This document shows positions 34,457 to 44,400 of a stretch of DNA of 64,000 bases, piece after piece. Every line of letters begins with the position of its first letter. Position 1 is the first letter of the stretch. The stretch is from Planktothrix sp. FACHB-1365 (GTDB lineage Bacteria; Cyanobacteriota; Cyanobacteriia; Cyanobacteriales; Microcoleaceae), in contig NZ_JACJSC010000011.1 in assembly GCF_014697575.1 (NCBI RefSeq), forward strand, positions 62,001 through 126,000. Reading direction: 5' to 3'. The translations under genes and the position numbers were made by a program. The notes beneath the pieces are model-generated. The model was not told the origin of the DNA, made no database searches, and saw only the letters and a list, made by a program, of their open reading frames with translations.

Positions 34457-35418
34457 CAAGTCTACTCAAATACCCAACTCAAACGAATATTTTGATTGTG
34501 GATGATACACCAGATAATTTACGCTTGTTAGCCAAAATTTTAGAGTCTCAGGGTTATATTGTTCGGAAATCTCTGAATGGGAGAATGGCGCTTCAAGGGG
34601 TGCAGCGTGATCCGCCGAATCTGATTTTACTGGATATTAATATGCCGGAGATGAATGGGTATGAAATTTGTGAAAAGTTAAAAGCATCGGAATCGACGGC
34701 TTACATTCCTGTGATTTTTATTAGTGCCCTGGAACGTTTGGAAGATAAGGTGCGGGCTTTTGAATTGGGGGGTGTGGATTATATTACAAAACCGTTTCAA
34801 GAACAGGAAGTTTTAGTCCGGGTTAAAAATCAATTATTAATTCAACAACAACATCAACAATTAATTGAACAAAATCAACGGTTAGAACAAGAAATTAAAG
34901 ATCGGTTGAAAGCGGAAGCAGAAGTGAGAAAATTGTCTTTAACCGATGATTTAACGGGACTTTATAATCGACGAGGCTTTTTTTTACTCGCAGAACAACA
35001 ATTAAAAATTGCCCGACGCACCCAAACACCTTGCTGTGTTTTATTCGCGGATTTAGATGGGTTGAAGAAAATTAATGATACCCTCGGACATGAATTGGGA
35101 GACCGAGTAATTCGGGATGCGGCTGAAATTCTCAAGGAAAGCTTTCGAGATGCTGATATTGTGGCGCGACTGGGGGGAGATGAATTTTCTCTTTTTCTTC
35201 CGGGTGGAGAAAGTCATTCAACGGATTTTCAGGCTCGGTTACAAACTAATGTTGATTACTTTAATCTAACGTCAAATCGGGCTTATATTCTTTCTATTAG
35301 TATGGGTGTACAACCCTGCGATTTAAATCAAGATTATTCCCTGGAACAATGGATTTCCAAAGCTGACAAATTAATGTATGAACATAAACAGATGAAATAT
35401 TTAAAAAATCATGTTTGA
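34453..35418 (+). CDS. Response regulator with GGDEF diguanylate cyclase domain
   Basis: 321 aa. Receiver domain 12-128 (phosphoacceptor Asp61 in I-L-L-D-I-N-M-P), a coiled-coil linker of Gln-rich heptads (about 130-165), and a GGDEF domain. The catalytic loop G-G-D-E-F is intact, and the R-D-A-D just upstream fits the product-inhibition I-site. It should make c-di-GMP when the upstream hybrid kinase phosphorylates it. The genes share ATGA, so they are translated together. The coding end runs into the 15-bp repeat array at 35419. Confidence 0.92.
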   Translation: MTSLLKYPTQTNILIVDDTPDNLRLLAKILESQGYIVRKSLNGRMALQGVQRDPPNLILLDINMPEMNGYEICEKLKASESTAYIPVIFISALERLEDKVRAFELGGVDYITKPFQEQEVLVRVKNQLLIQQQHQQLIEQNQRLEQEIKDRLKAEAEVRKLSLTDDLTGLYNRRGFFLLAEQQLKIARRTQTPCCVLFADLDGLKKINDTLGHELGDRVIRDAAEILKESFRDADIVARLGGDEFSLFLPGGESHSTDFQARLQTNVDYFNLTSNRAYILSISMGVQPCDLNQDYSLEQWISKADKLMYEHKQMKYLKNHV

Positions 35419-35513
35419 GCGCCATGCAGAGACGCGCCATGCAGAGACGCGCCATGCAGAGACGCGCCATGCAGAGACGCGCCATGCAGAGACGCGCCAT
35501 GGCTCGTCTCTAC
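35419..35513. repeat. Five tandem 15-bp units gcgccatgcagagac and a half palindrome
   Basis: Exact period of 15 from 35419 to 35493, then gcgccatggctcgtctctac. The unit is the left half of the GAGACG..CGTCTC palindrome family seen elsewhere, amplified in tandem. Confidence 0.92.
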
Positions 35514-35527
35514 AAAATCCAGCAAAC

Positions 35528-38311
35528 TCATTCCCTGTTCCCTGTTCCCTGTTCCCTGTTCCCTATCAACTGAATTTCAGCCCGCACCATCGGTTCACCG
35601 ATTATCCGATTTAATGTAAATCCTAATTGTTCGGAAATATGTTGCATAATTCGATTATCACTGAGGATTTCGGCAAACACTAAAGGCATTTTCTCCTGAC
35701 GCGCAATATTCAGTAATTGTCTTAATAATTCCGTCCCAATGCCTTGACGTTGGTAACTATCACTCACCAGTAAGGAAAATTCTACTTCATCGTTCCCATA
35801 ACCTTTACTCAGGCGTCCGACCCCAATAATTTTGTTTTCGACCGTTTCGGGGTTTTGATATTCTGCCACTAAGGCCATTTCGCGGTCATAATCAATAAAA
35901 CACAGCCGCGATAACCGTTCATGGGTAATTCGAGAACTGAGTTTGACCAAATGAGCATAACGAAGATAGACACTTTCCTCCGATAAACTTTCGTCAAACT
36001 TGACCATTAACGGTTCATCTTCAGGACGGATGGGCCGGATGGTAATTGCCATGTCCTGCTTTGATGTCCAATGGGTGATGTATTGGCGAGGATAGGGACG
36101 AATGGCTGGTTTTGGTAATGCTTCGGGTTTCGTCTCTGGGGAATGTAACACCACTCGTGCATCTAAGGCAATTAACTCGTTTTCCGAAGCCAACAAGGGG
36201 TTAATATCAACCTCTTTAATCCAAGGATGTTCAACAATTAAATGAGAAAACCGAACTAATAACTGTTCTAAAGCCTCCATATCCACTGAAAGCCTTCCCC
36301 TCACGCCTAATAAAGCTTTATAAATTTTCGTTTGTTCCATCATCCGACGGGCAAGGGTGGTATTTAACGGAGGTAAACCCAAGGAGCGATCTTTAAACAC
36401 TTCCACCAATTGTCCCCCCATGCCAAATAACAACACCGGGCCGAATTGGGGGTCAAGGCTACTACCAATAATTAATTCATAGCCTTCTAATTTAATCATC
36501 CGTTGGACTGTTACCCCTTGGAAATGTTCGACCCCCACTTGTTGGGTAACGGAGGTTTCAATGGCGGTGTAGGCTTGCCGCACAGCTTCGGCGGTATTGA
36601 GGTTGAGTTGGACTCCACCCACATCGGTTTTGTGTGTAATCGTTTTAGATAACAATTTCAACACGACGGGATACCCTAACTGCTCCGCCGCATCAACGGC
36701 TGCATCGATATTTGAAGCGATACAGGTTTGTACGGTGGGAATGCCATAGGCGGAGAGGAGACGTTTGGATTCAAATTCAGTTAGAAGAGTTCGCCCTTCA
36801 GCTAAAACAGAACCAATCAGATGTTGGACACAATCACAAACTAGACCATCATCTTCATGGATTTTGGGTAAACTGGGGGTTTCATACAAGCCTTTTAAAT
36901 TGTAGGTGTAGCGCCACATATAGTTAAACATCCGTACCGCCGAGTCGGGATAGGAAAAGGTGGCAATATTGGCTTGATTGAGAATTTTAATCCCCGATGC
37001 CACATCCGCACCCCCCATCCAACTCGCTAAAATTGGTTTATTGGGCATTTTCATACAACGATATTTCAACTGTTCCGCCGTTTTGCTGGGGTCAGTCATG
37101 GATTGGGGAGTTAATATCACTAAAATACCATCACTATTCGGATCTTGAACCACAATATCAAAGGCTTTGGCATATCGTTCGGGGTCAGCATCCCCTAAAA
37201 TATCAATGGGGTTATTATGACTCCATTGGGGAGGTAACACTTGATTCAGGGCTTCAACGGTTGCAGAGGAGAGTTGGGCGAGGGTGCCACCTTCTCCAAT
37301 TAAGGTGTCTGTGGTTAATACCCCTGGCCCTCCAGCATTGGTTAAAATCGTAAGTCGTGGCCCTTTGGGTCGGGGTTGTTTACTCAGAAGTTCGGCAATG
37401 GAGAACAAATGGGCAATATGATAAACCCGCAGAATCCCACAGCGTCTAAAGGCGGCATCCAACACATCATCGCTACCCGCTAAAGCTCCAGTGTGGGAGG
37501 CGGCGGCTTTGGCGGCGGCTTCAGTGCGTCCGGCTTTAATCACAATAATCGGTTTCGTTAGGGCAACTTCTCGCGCGGCGGATAAAAAAGATCGGGCATC
37601 CCCGATGGATTCCATATAAATAACAATACTTTGAGTTTGGGGGTCATTGCCTAAATAATAAATTAAATCTCCCCAACCAATATCTAACATTGAACCAATG
37701 GAAACGAAGGCACTAAATCCCACGTTTTCTCGGAAACTCCAATCTAAAATAGAAGTGCATAAAGCTCCACTTTGACTGATAAACCCAACATTTCCGGGTT
37801 TAGCCATGGCACTGGCAAACGTGGCATTCAGTCCCGTTAAAGGATTCATTAATCCTAAGCAGTTGGGGCCAATAATTCGCAGTTTACTCGATTGAGCAAT
37901 TTGCAAAATTTTCTGTTCTAATTCTACACCTTTTTGCCCAATTTCTTTAAATCCGGCTGATAGAATAATCACCCCTTTAACACCGACATCGACACACTCT
38001 TGGATCACGGCGGGAACACTCGCCGCCGGGGTAGCAATAATGGCTAAATCAACGGGTTCCGGGGTGTCTTTAATACTAGAATATGCTTTGATTCCTAAAA
38101 TACTATTGCGATGGCGATTAACCGGAAAAACCGTGCCTCCAAAAGGACTACTAATTAAATTCCAAAGGAGGGTTCTACCGACACTATTGGGTTTTTCCGT
38201 CGCCCCAATAACGGCAACTGTTTTGGGATTAAAAATAGCACTCAAGGATTGATGTTCGTAGCGTAAAACATCATGGGCTGGATCAGCGATTCGTGTTGCT
38301 GTGGTTTGCAT
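35528..38311 (-). CDS. ADP-forming acetate-CoA-ligase-like protein fused to a GNAT acetyltransferase
   Basis: 927 aa. N-terminal CoA-binding domain ([10 protein letters not shown]), CoA-ligase alpha/beta parts with I-I-G-P-N-C-L-G and [12 protein letters not shown], an ATP-grasp domain (about 460-690) and a GNAT domain at the end ([12 protein letters not shown]). The domain order is that of Pat/PatZ protein-lysine acetyltransferases. In those enzymes the ligase part is dead because its histidine is lost; here the S-H-T-G histidine remains, so real acyl-CoA ligase activity is possible. The ATG at 38311 follows AAGGAG and is preferred over a further upstream start. The last eleven residues ([11 protein letters not shown]) are encoded by the heptamer array at 35531-35564. 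Divergent from adhE. Confidence 0.85.
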   Translation of the reverse strand: MQTTATRIADPAHDVLRYEHQSLSAIFNPKTVAVIGATEKPNSVGRTLLWNLISSPFGGTVFPVNRHRNSILGIKAYSSIKDTPEPVDLAIIATPAASVPAVIQECVDVGVKGVIILSAGFKEIGQKGVELEQKILQIAQSSKLRIIGPNCLGLMNPLTGLNATFASAMAKPGNVGFISQSGALCTSILDWSFRENVGFSAFVSIGSMLDIGWGDLIYYLGNDPQTQSIVIYMESIGDARSFLSAAREVALTKPIIVIKAGRTEAAAKAAASHTGALAGSDDVLDAAFRRCGILRVYHIAHLFSIAELLSKQPRPKGPRLTILTNAGGPGVLTTDTLIGEGGTLAQLSSATVEALNQVLPPQWSHNNPIDILGDADPERYAKAFDIVVQDPNSDGILVILTPQSMTDPSKTAEQLKYRCMKMPNKPILASWMGGADVASGIKILNQANIATFSYPDSAVRMFNYMWRYTYNLKGLYETPSLPKIHEDDGLVCDCVQHLIGSVLAEGRTLLTEFESKRLLSAYGIPTVQTCIASNIDAAVDAAEQLGYPVVLKLLSKTITHKTDVGGVQLNLNTAEAVRQAYTAIETSVTQQVGVEHFQGVTVQRMIKLEGYELIIGSSLDPQFGPVLLFGMGGQLVEVFKDRSLGLPPLNTTLARRMMEQTKIYKALLGVRGRLSVDMEALEQLLVRFSHLIVEHPWIKEVDINPLLASENELIALDARVVLHSPETKPEALPKPAIRPYPRQYITHWTSKQDMAITIRPIRPEDEPLMVKFDESLSEESVYLRYAHLVKLSSRITHERLSRLCFIDYDREMALVAEYQNPETVENKIIGVGRLSKGYGNDEVEFSLLVSDSYQRQGIGTELLRQLLNIARQEKMPLVFAEILSDNRIMQHISEQLGFTLNRIIGEPMVRAEIQLIGNREQGTGNRE
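35531..35564. repeat. Heptamer array ttccctg inside the 3' end of the GNAT fusion gene
   Basis: Five units of period 7 that encode the C-terminus of the minus-strand gene. The same heptamer (as gggaaca) recurs at 57454-57481. Confidence 0.9.
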
Positions 38312-38691
38312 AGACCACTCCTTATACGGGGAACTGGAATCAGGGAAAAATAACAAAAAGTTTTGTAGTTTTAAGCACGTTATTCCAGCTTTTATTCTTT
38401 TCCATTATAATCTAATCTTTCAGGAAGTCTCTGATCCTTATAAAGTTTCAAGATTTGTCCAGGGATCACATCAGATCATCAACAACAGCCATTTTCAACC
38501 CCAACCTTTGAGCACGCCTCTCTAGGGCTGAGTTTTCCCTGGAGGTTCATCGGTTTGACTCACCACTTTAATCTTAAATTTCTATTAAAATTTTGTTGAG
38601 TTTGTGACTTCCAGATTCCAAAATCAATAAAACCGATTATCATATAAAGTCAGGACAAAAAAACCTAAATCTAACCCGAAGGGGACGACTA
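38312..38691. promoter_or_regulatory. Divergent promoter region of the acyl-CoA/GNAT gene and adhE
   Basis: 380 bp without a credible gene. AT-rich near adhE (caataaaaccgattatcata), with a GAAGGGG ribosome site 8 bases before the adhE ATG and AAGGAG before the divergent gene. Shared regulation is likely but no operator is obvious. Confidence 0.5.
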
Positions 38692-41361
38692 ATGATAGAG
38701 AAAGTCACAAACATTGATGAACTTGAAGCCCTCATAAAACGGGTGAAAGTGGCAGAAGAAAAGTATGCAAGCTATACTCAAGAACAGGTAGACTATATCT
38801 TTAAAAAAGCAGCCCTCGCCGCCAATGCTGCCCGTATTCCCTTAGCAAAAATGGCGGTCGAAGAAACGGGAATGGGGGTAGTCGAAGATAAAGTCATCAA
38901 AAACCATTTTGCCTCAGAAATTATCTACAATAAATATAAACACGATAAAACCTGTGGAGTCATCGAAGAAGACAAATCCTTTGGATTCCAAAAAATCGCT
39001 GAACCCGTTGGTATTCTAGCCGGGATTGTTCCCACCACAAACCCCACATCAACGGCAATTTTTAAAGCCTTAATTGCGCTTAAAACTCGCAACGGGATTA
39101 TTTTTTCTCCTCATCCCCGCGCCAAACATTGTACCGCCGCCGCCGCTAAAATTGTTCTCGATGCTGCCATCGAAGCTGGTGCCCCAGAAGATATTATGGG
39201 TTGGATTGATGAGCCCACTGTTCCCCTGTCCCAAGCTTTAATGCAGCACCCGGATATTAAATTAATTTTAGCCACCGGAGGCCCCGGAATGGTACGGGCT
39301 GCCTATTCTTCCGGTAATCCTTCCTTGGGTGTTGGTGCCGGAAATACCCCCGCTTTAATTGATGATACCGCCCATATTAAAATGGCTGTTTCCTCAATTA
39401 TTATTAGTAAAACCTTTGATAATGGCATGATTTGTGCCAGTGAACAATCGGTGATTGTAGTTGATTCCGTTTATGAAGAAGTCAAACAAGAATTTACCCT
39501 GCGCGGCGCTTATTTCCTCACCCCAGAAGAACGGGAACGCATGAAAAATGTTATCTTTGTTAACGGACATTTGAATGGGGAAATTGTCGGTCAACCCGTG
39601 CAGAAATTAGCAGCTTTAGCTGATATTACAATTCCCGAAGAAACACGGGTGATTATTGGGGAAGGAATCGAAGTTGACGAAACTGATCCCTTTTCCCATG
39701 AAAAACTTTCTCCGATTTTAGCCATGTATCGGGCAACAAATTTTGAGGATGCTGTTGCTAAAGCCGATACGTTAGTACAGTTAGGCGGACGAGGACACAC
39801 CGCTGCTCTCTACACTTCTCCCAGTAATATTGACCATATTAAACGCTTTGAAGATACCGTTCAAACAGCACGGGTTTTAATTAATACCCCATCCTCTCAA
39901 GGGGCAATTGGAGATATTTATAACTTCCGTCTTGACCCTTCTTTAACTTTAGGCTGTGGCACTTGGGGCGGTAATTCCATTAGTGAAAACGTTGAACCTC
40001 GGCATTTATTAAATATTAAAACCGTCGCAGAACGTCGGGAAAATATGCTGTGGTTTCGTATTCCTCCCAAAGTTTATTTCAAATATGGATCATTACCCGT
40101 TGCCATTCGAGAATTAGCCGGAAAACAACGGGCATTTATTGTCACCGATAAACCCTTATTTGATATCGGGGTAACAAATTCTCTGGAGGAAGTTTTAGAA
40201 GAAATTGGGCTTAAATATGATGTTTTCTACGATGTTGAACCCGACCCCTCTTTAGATACGGTACAACGGGGATTAGCGTTAATGAATACGTTTAAACCCG
40301 ATGTGATTATTGCCATTGGTGGGGGTTCTCCGATGGATGCAGCTAAAATTATGTGGTTAATGTATGAACACCCGGATATTGAATTTGAAGGGTTAGCCAT
40401 GCGGTTTATGGATATTCGGAAACGGGTTTATGAACTACCTCCGTTAGGAGAAAAAGCAATTTTAGTTGCCATTCCCACCACATCAGGAACGGGTTCAGAG
40501 GTCACACCCTTTGCTGTTGTAACAGACCGACGCACGAATATTAAATATCCCTTAGCGGACTATGCCTTAACCCCAAATATGGCAATTATTGACCCGGAAT
40601 TAGTGTTAAATATGCCCAAAAGTTTAACCGCTTTCGGGGGGGTTGATGCCTTAACCCATGCCATCGAATCCTATGTTTCGGTGTTAGCTTCGGAATATAC
40701 CAATGGGTTAGCTTTAGAAGCGATTCGGTTAATCTTTAAATACCTGCCCAGTTCCTATGAAAATGGAGCAAAAGATCCGAAAGCACGGGAAAAAATGCAC
40801 TATGCTGCAACGATGGCAGGGATGGCATTTGCGAATGGATTTTTAGGGATTTGTCACTCGTTAGCCCATCAATTAGGCGGAACATTCCACATCCCACATG
40901 GATTAGCGAATGCGTTATTAATTAGTTATGTTATTCGTTATAATGCGACGGATGTTCCCTTCAAACAAGCGACTTTTTCTCAATATAAATATCCGAATGC
41001 CAAATGGCGCTATTCTCGGATTGCCGATTATCTACGCTTAGGCGGAGAAACGGAAGATGAAAAAATAGATCGGTTAATTCTGGCTATTGAAGAATTAAAA
41101 CGGTTAGTGGGAATTCCGGCTTCCATTCAAGAGGTTTTAACGGATAAAACCGAAGCGGAATTTATGGCGAAATTAGATGAAGTTGCAGACCAAGCTTTTG
41201 ATGATCAATGTACCGGGGCAAATCCTCGTTATCCGTTGATTAAAGACTTGAAACAACTGTTAATTGATGCTTATTATGGTCGTCCTTTAGTGTCATCTGA
41301 TTATAATGGCGATCGCATTTTCCCCAACTTTGAACCTCAACCGATGATGATTGGCGGTTAA
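38692..41361 (+). CDS. adhE: Bifunctional aldehyde-alcohol dehydrogenase AdhE
   Basis: 889 aa, the normal length. The N-terminal CoA-acylating aldehyde dehydrogenase (1-440) has the nucleophile Cys in D-N-G-M-I-C-A-S-E. The C-terminal iron-dependent alcohol dehydrogenase (about 455-889) has G-G-G-S-P-M-D-A-A-K, T-T-S-G-T-G-S-E-V-T and the metal ligand region C-H-S-L-A-H-Q-L-G-G and H-I-P-H-G. It reduces acetyl-CoA to acetaldehyde and then ethanol, regenerating NAD in dark fermentation. The protein usually forms spirosome filaments. A strong ribosome site precedes the ATG. The divergent neighbour handles the same acetyl-CoA pool. Confidence 0.95.
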   Translation: MIEKVTNIDELEALIKRVKVAEEKYASYTQEQVDYIFKKAALAANAARIPLAKMAVEETGMGVVEDKVIKNHFASEIIYNKYKHDKTCGVIEEDKSFGFQKIAEPVGILAGIVPTTNPTSTAIFKALIALKTRNGIIFSPHPRAKHCTAAAAKIVLDAAIEAGAPEDIMGWIDEPTVPLSQALMQHPDIKLILATGGPGMVRAAYSSGNPSLGVGAGNTPALIDDTAHIKMAVSSIIISKTFDNGMICASEQSVIVVDSVYEEVKQEFTLRGAYFLTPEERERMKNVIFVNGHLNGEIVGQPVQKLAALADITIPEETRVIIGEGIEVDETDPFSHEKLSPILAMYRATNFEDAVAKADTLVQLGGRGHTAALYTSPSNIDHIKRFEDTVQTARVLINTPSSQGAIGDIYNFRLDPSLTLGCGTWGGNSISENVEPRHLLNIKTVAERRENMLWFRIPPKVYFKYGSLPVAIRELAGKQRAFIVTDKPLFDIGVTNSLEEVLEEIGLKYDVFYDVEPDPSLDTVQRGLALMNTFKPDVIIAIGGGSPMDAAKIMWLMYEHPDIEFEGLAMRFMDIRKRVYELPPLGEKAILVAIPTTSGTGSEVTPFAVVTDRRTNIKYPLADYALTPNMAIIDPELVLNMPKSLTAFGGVDALTHAIESYVSVLASEYTNGLALEAIRLIFKYLPSSYENGAKDPKAREKMHYAATMAGMAFANGFLGICHSLAHQLGGTFHIPHGLANALLISYVIRYNATDVPFKQATFSQYKYPNAKWRYSRIADYLRLGGETEDEKIDRLILAIEELKRLVGIPASIQEVLTDKTEAEFMAKLDEVADQAFDDQCTGANPRYPLIKDLKQLLIDAYYGRPLVSSDYNGDRIFPNFEPQPMMIGG

Positions 41362-41373
41362 AGACATTAAGCT

Positions 41374-41419
41374 TTAACCTGCGATAGCCTAGCAACCGTC
41401 TATTGGTATCGCAGGTTAA
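41374..41419. terminator. Terminator after adhE
   Basis: ttaacctgcgata (41374-41386) pairs with tatcgcaggttaa (41407-41419), a 13-bp perfect stem with a 20-base loop, followed on the plus strand by ttttatt. It also separates adhE from the convergent glycosyltransferase gene. Confidence 0.75.
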
Positions 41420-41441
41420 TTTTATTGATCATTTCTGATTT

Positions 41442-44400
41442 CTACAGATAACCTTGATAAATCTGCCCTACTAGATTTTTTAGATCATCTGATAAAAATG
41501 AATAATCAGGATGAGTATACAGTTTTTGATAAAATTTTCTCAGTTCAGAATAACCTGACTCAGCATTTTTTAAAGTTTGTTGATCAGAATGTAAACGAAA
41601 ACCGGATAATTTTTGATTGATAAATCCAATTTTATAACAACCCATGAGTCTTAACCAGAGATCTAAATCTAACAACTGTTTAAATTCTGAGTCAAACCCT
41701 CCCAGTTGTTCAATTGCTGCTTTTTTAATCAAAACGGTACTAGGTTCTCCAATTTTATTCAGTGGACTCTGAAGTAACTGAGGATCAGTTAATAAATCTT
41801 TTCCGGTTTGAATTGATTTTAAGTTAGACCAATTTTGATGTAAATCTTGATAACCATAATAAGCTCTCAGCAAGATTTGATTGGCTGTTGCTTCTGGAGA
41901 TAGAATAATATTTCTAGGTGAAAAAACTAGACCAATTTCTGTATCGGTTTCCGCTAAATTTACCAATTCTTCAAGACAATTGGGTTCCAATAAATCATCT
42001 TGAAATAAAAATTTAATATATTTCCCGTGAGCTTGAGAGACACAATAATTCCAATTTTGGGCTAACCCATATTGTTCATGCTGAAATAGGGATACTTTCA
42101 AAGAACAATTTTTCTGAAAAGATTGAATAATTTCTAAAGTTTTATCCGTTGAACTATCATCAGAGATAATAATTTCTAAATGAGGATAGGTTTGATCAAC
42201 GACACTTGATAACGCCTCTGCTAAATATTTCTCACCATTATAGGTGGGAATACAAACACTAACTAGGGGAAGTTCATATGACATCCCATTATAGATGCTA
42301 CAGATACTCTCCCCTAACCCCGCCTGTAGAGACGTTGCATGCAACGTCTCTACAGGCGGCGATTTGTAGCCAACATTTAGGGATTTCATATCAGAAGCCA
42401 AACCTTTAAATTCAGGTAAAATTTTAGGAGAATCTGAAACGGGAGAACCACTTAAATAAGCTTCTTGTAAAATTTGGCGATAACTTTCTACCATTTGTTC
42501 AAAATTATTAAAGCGATCTAAAACCTTTAAGGAATTTTGAGCGAGGTGCGATCGCAATTTTTCATCCGTTAATAACTGAGTAATAACCTTCGCTAAAGCG
42601 TCAATATTACCCGGAGGATAAAATAGCCCATTTACGCCTTGTTTAACTTGTTCTTTGACCCCAAAAACAGGTGTCGCAATAATCGGTAAACCATAATTCA
42701 TGGCTTCTAAAATCACACGGGGGAAACTTTCAATTCGAGAAGTTAAAATAAAGATATCCCCCGCTTTATAATAACGTTCTGTATCAGGAGTTTCAGGAAT
42801 AATATTAATTTTTTCCTGTAAAACTATCGGTAAACTCCGTACTAAAGTTTTTAATTCATCACTATAGAAACTAGGGCGATCGCCAACCATCAAAATTTTA
42901 ACTTTTTTCTGCCATTCTGGAGGTAATTTTGCCAAAGCTAAGGGCAAATCTTTTTGCCCTTTTCGAGATCCCACCGTTCCCAATAGTAATAAAACAATTT
43001 CATCTTTTTTAATCTTTAAAGATTCTCTAGCTTTTTCCCTCGTCCAAGTTGTATTAATCATTGAGGATGAACTGCGATTAATCCCATTATAAATCACGGT
43101 AAAATTATGACTATAATTCAGGTTTAAATAATTTTTTTGAGTTTCGGAAGAAACAAAAACAACACGATAAGGAAACCGAAAACACTCTAAAGCATGACGA
43201 GTGATTTCTTCATTTAATCCTTGAAAATAACTCTCTAAGGGTTCACTTTCATGTATATTCCAAATACAAGGAATCCCCAATCGTTGAGCGCAATCTACTA
43301 AAAAAAAGTTAGGCAATGTATTAACATAAAAAACATCTATCTTGAGTTTAGATAACTGCTGGCTTAATTTTTGTATTATCAAATTATAGGTATCTAAATC
43401 ATATTTTACGTCTAAAGGATAGGGTTTACAAATCATTACCTGTATGCCTTGTTTTTGATATTCTGTTTGTAATAACCCTTCTTGAAAAGAAAATACAATC
43501 GGTTCAATCAATCCGGCTTTTGCTAACTCCACTGCAATTTCATATTGATGTAAAGGTGCACCTGTTAAATCCAATAAATGACTCGCAATTAATACCCGCA
43601 ATCGTTTTTTCATTGACCCTAAGAAAAACCGCCGAGGTTGGATTCTAAAATGTTCATCCGCTAAGGATAAATGAGGACTATAATAAGGATCAACTTTATT
43701 TCCGTATAAGTGTCGAAATGCTGCTACTTCTTGGGGTGAATCTTCATAACCTCTAGTTGCACCTTCATGATGAATTAATTCTGCTGTCGGACAATAAACA
43801 CTTCTCCATCCTTTCTCACTGAGTCGATAGCAATAATCAACATCATTGTAAGCTACAGCAAACTGTTCTGAATCAAATCCTCCCATCTCTAAAAATAAAT
43901 TCCGAGGTGTCAATAAACAAGCCGCACTAACCGCCGAATAATTGCGAACAACTTGAATATAACTTAAGTAACCATTGGCTTTACTGGGTCTTAATTTAAA
44001 CCCATGACCTGCTAATCCTTGATGCAGTCCATGAACAACTCCAGCGTGTTGAATTTTTTCATTGGGAAATACTAATTTTGCTCCAACAGCACCAACTCCT
44101 TGGATTTGAGCATAACCCATCATTTGACTTAACCAATGGGGAGAAATTACCTCAGTATCATTATTCAAAAATAGGATATAATCACTCTGAATCTGTTGAA
44201 CCGCTTGATTATGAATTGCAGCAAAATTAAAGGTTTTATCAGGGGTTTCAATTTTTAACACTTGCAGGGGAATCTGTTCTAAATAAGCAAGGGTATTAGT
44301 ATCATCACTGCCATTATCAATAATCACTATTTGATAATTTTGATAGGTTGTTTTCTTCAGGGAAGATAAACAAGCTTCTAATAACTGTTTTTGATTTTTA

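Noticed and set aside
35297-35500. A minus-strand frame coding for repeated Met-Ala-Arg-Leu-Cys
   Set aside because: It is the translation of a 15-bp tandem DNA repeat with no ribosome site.
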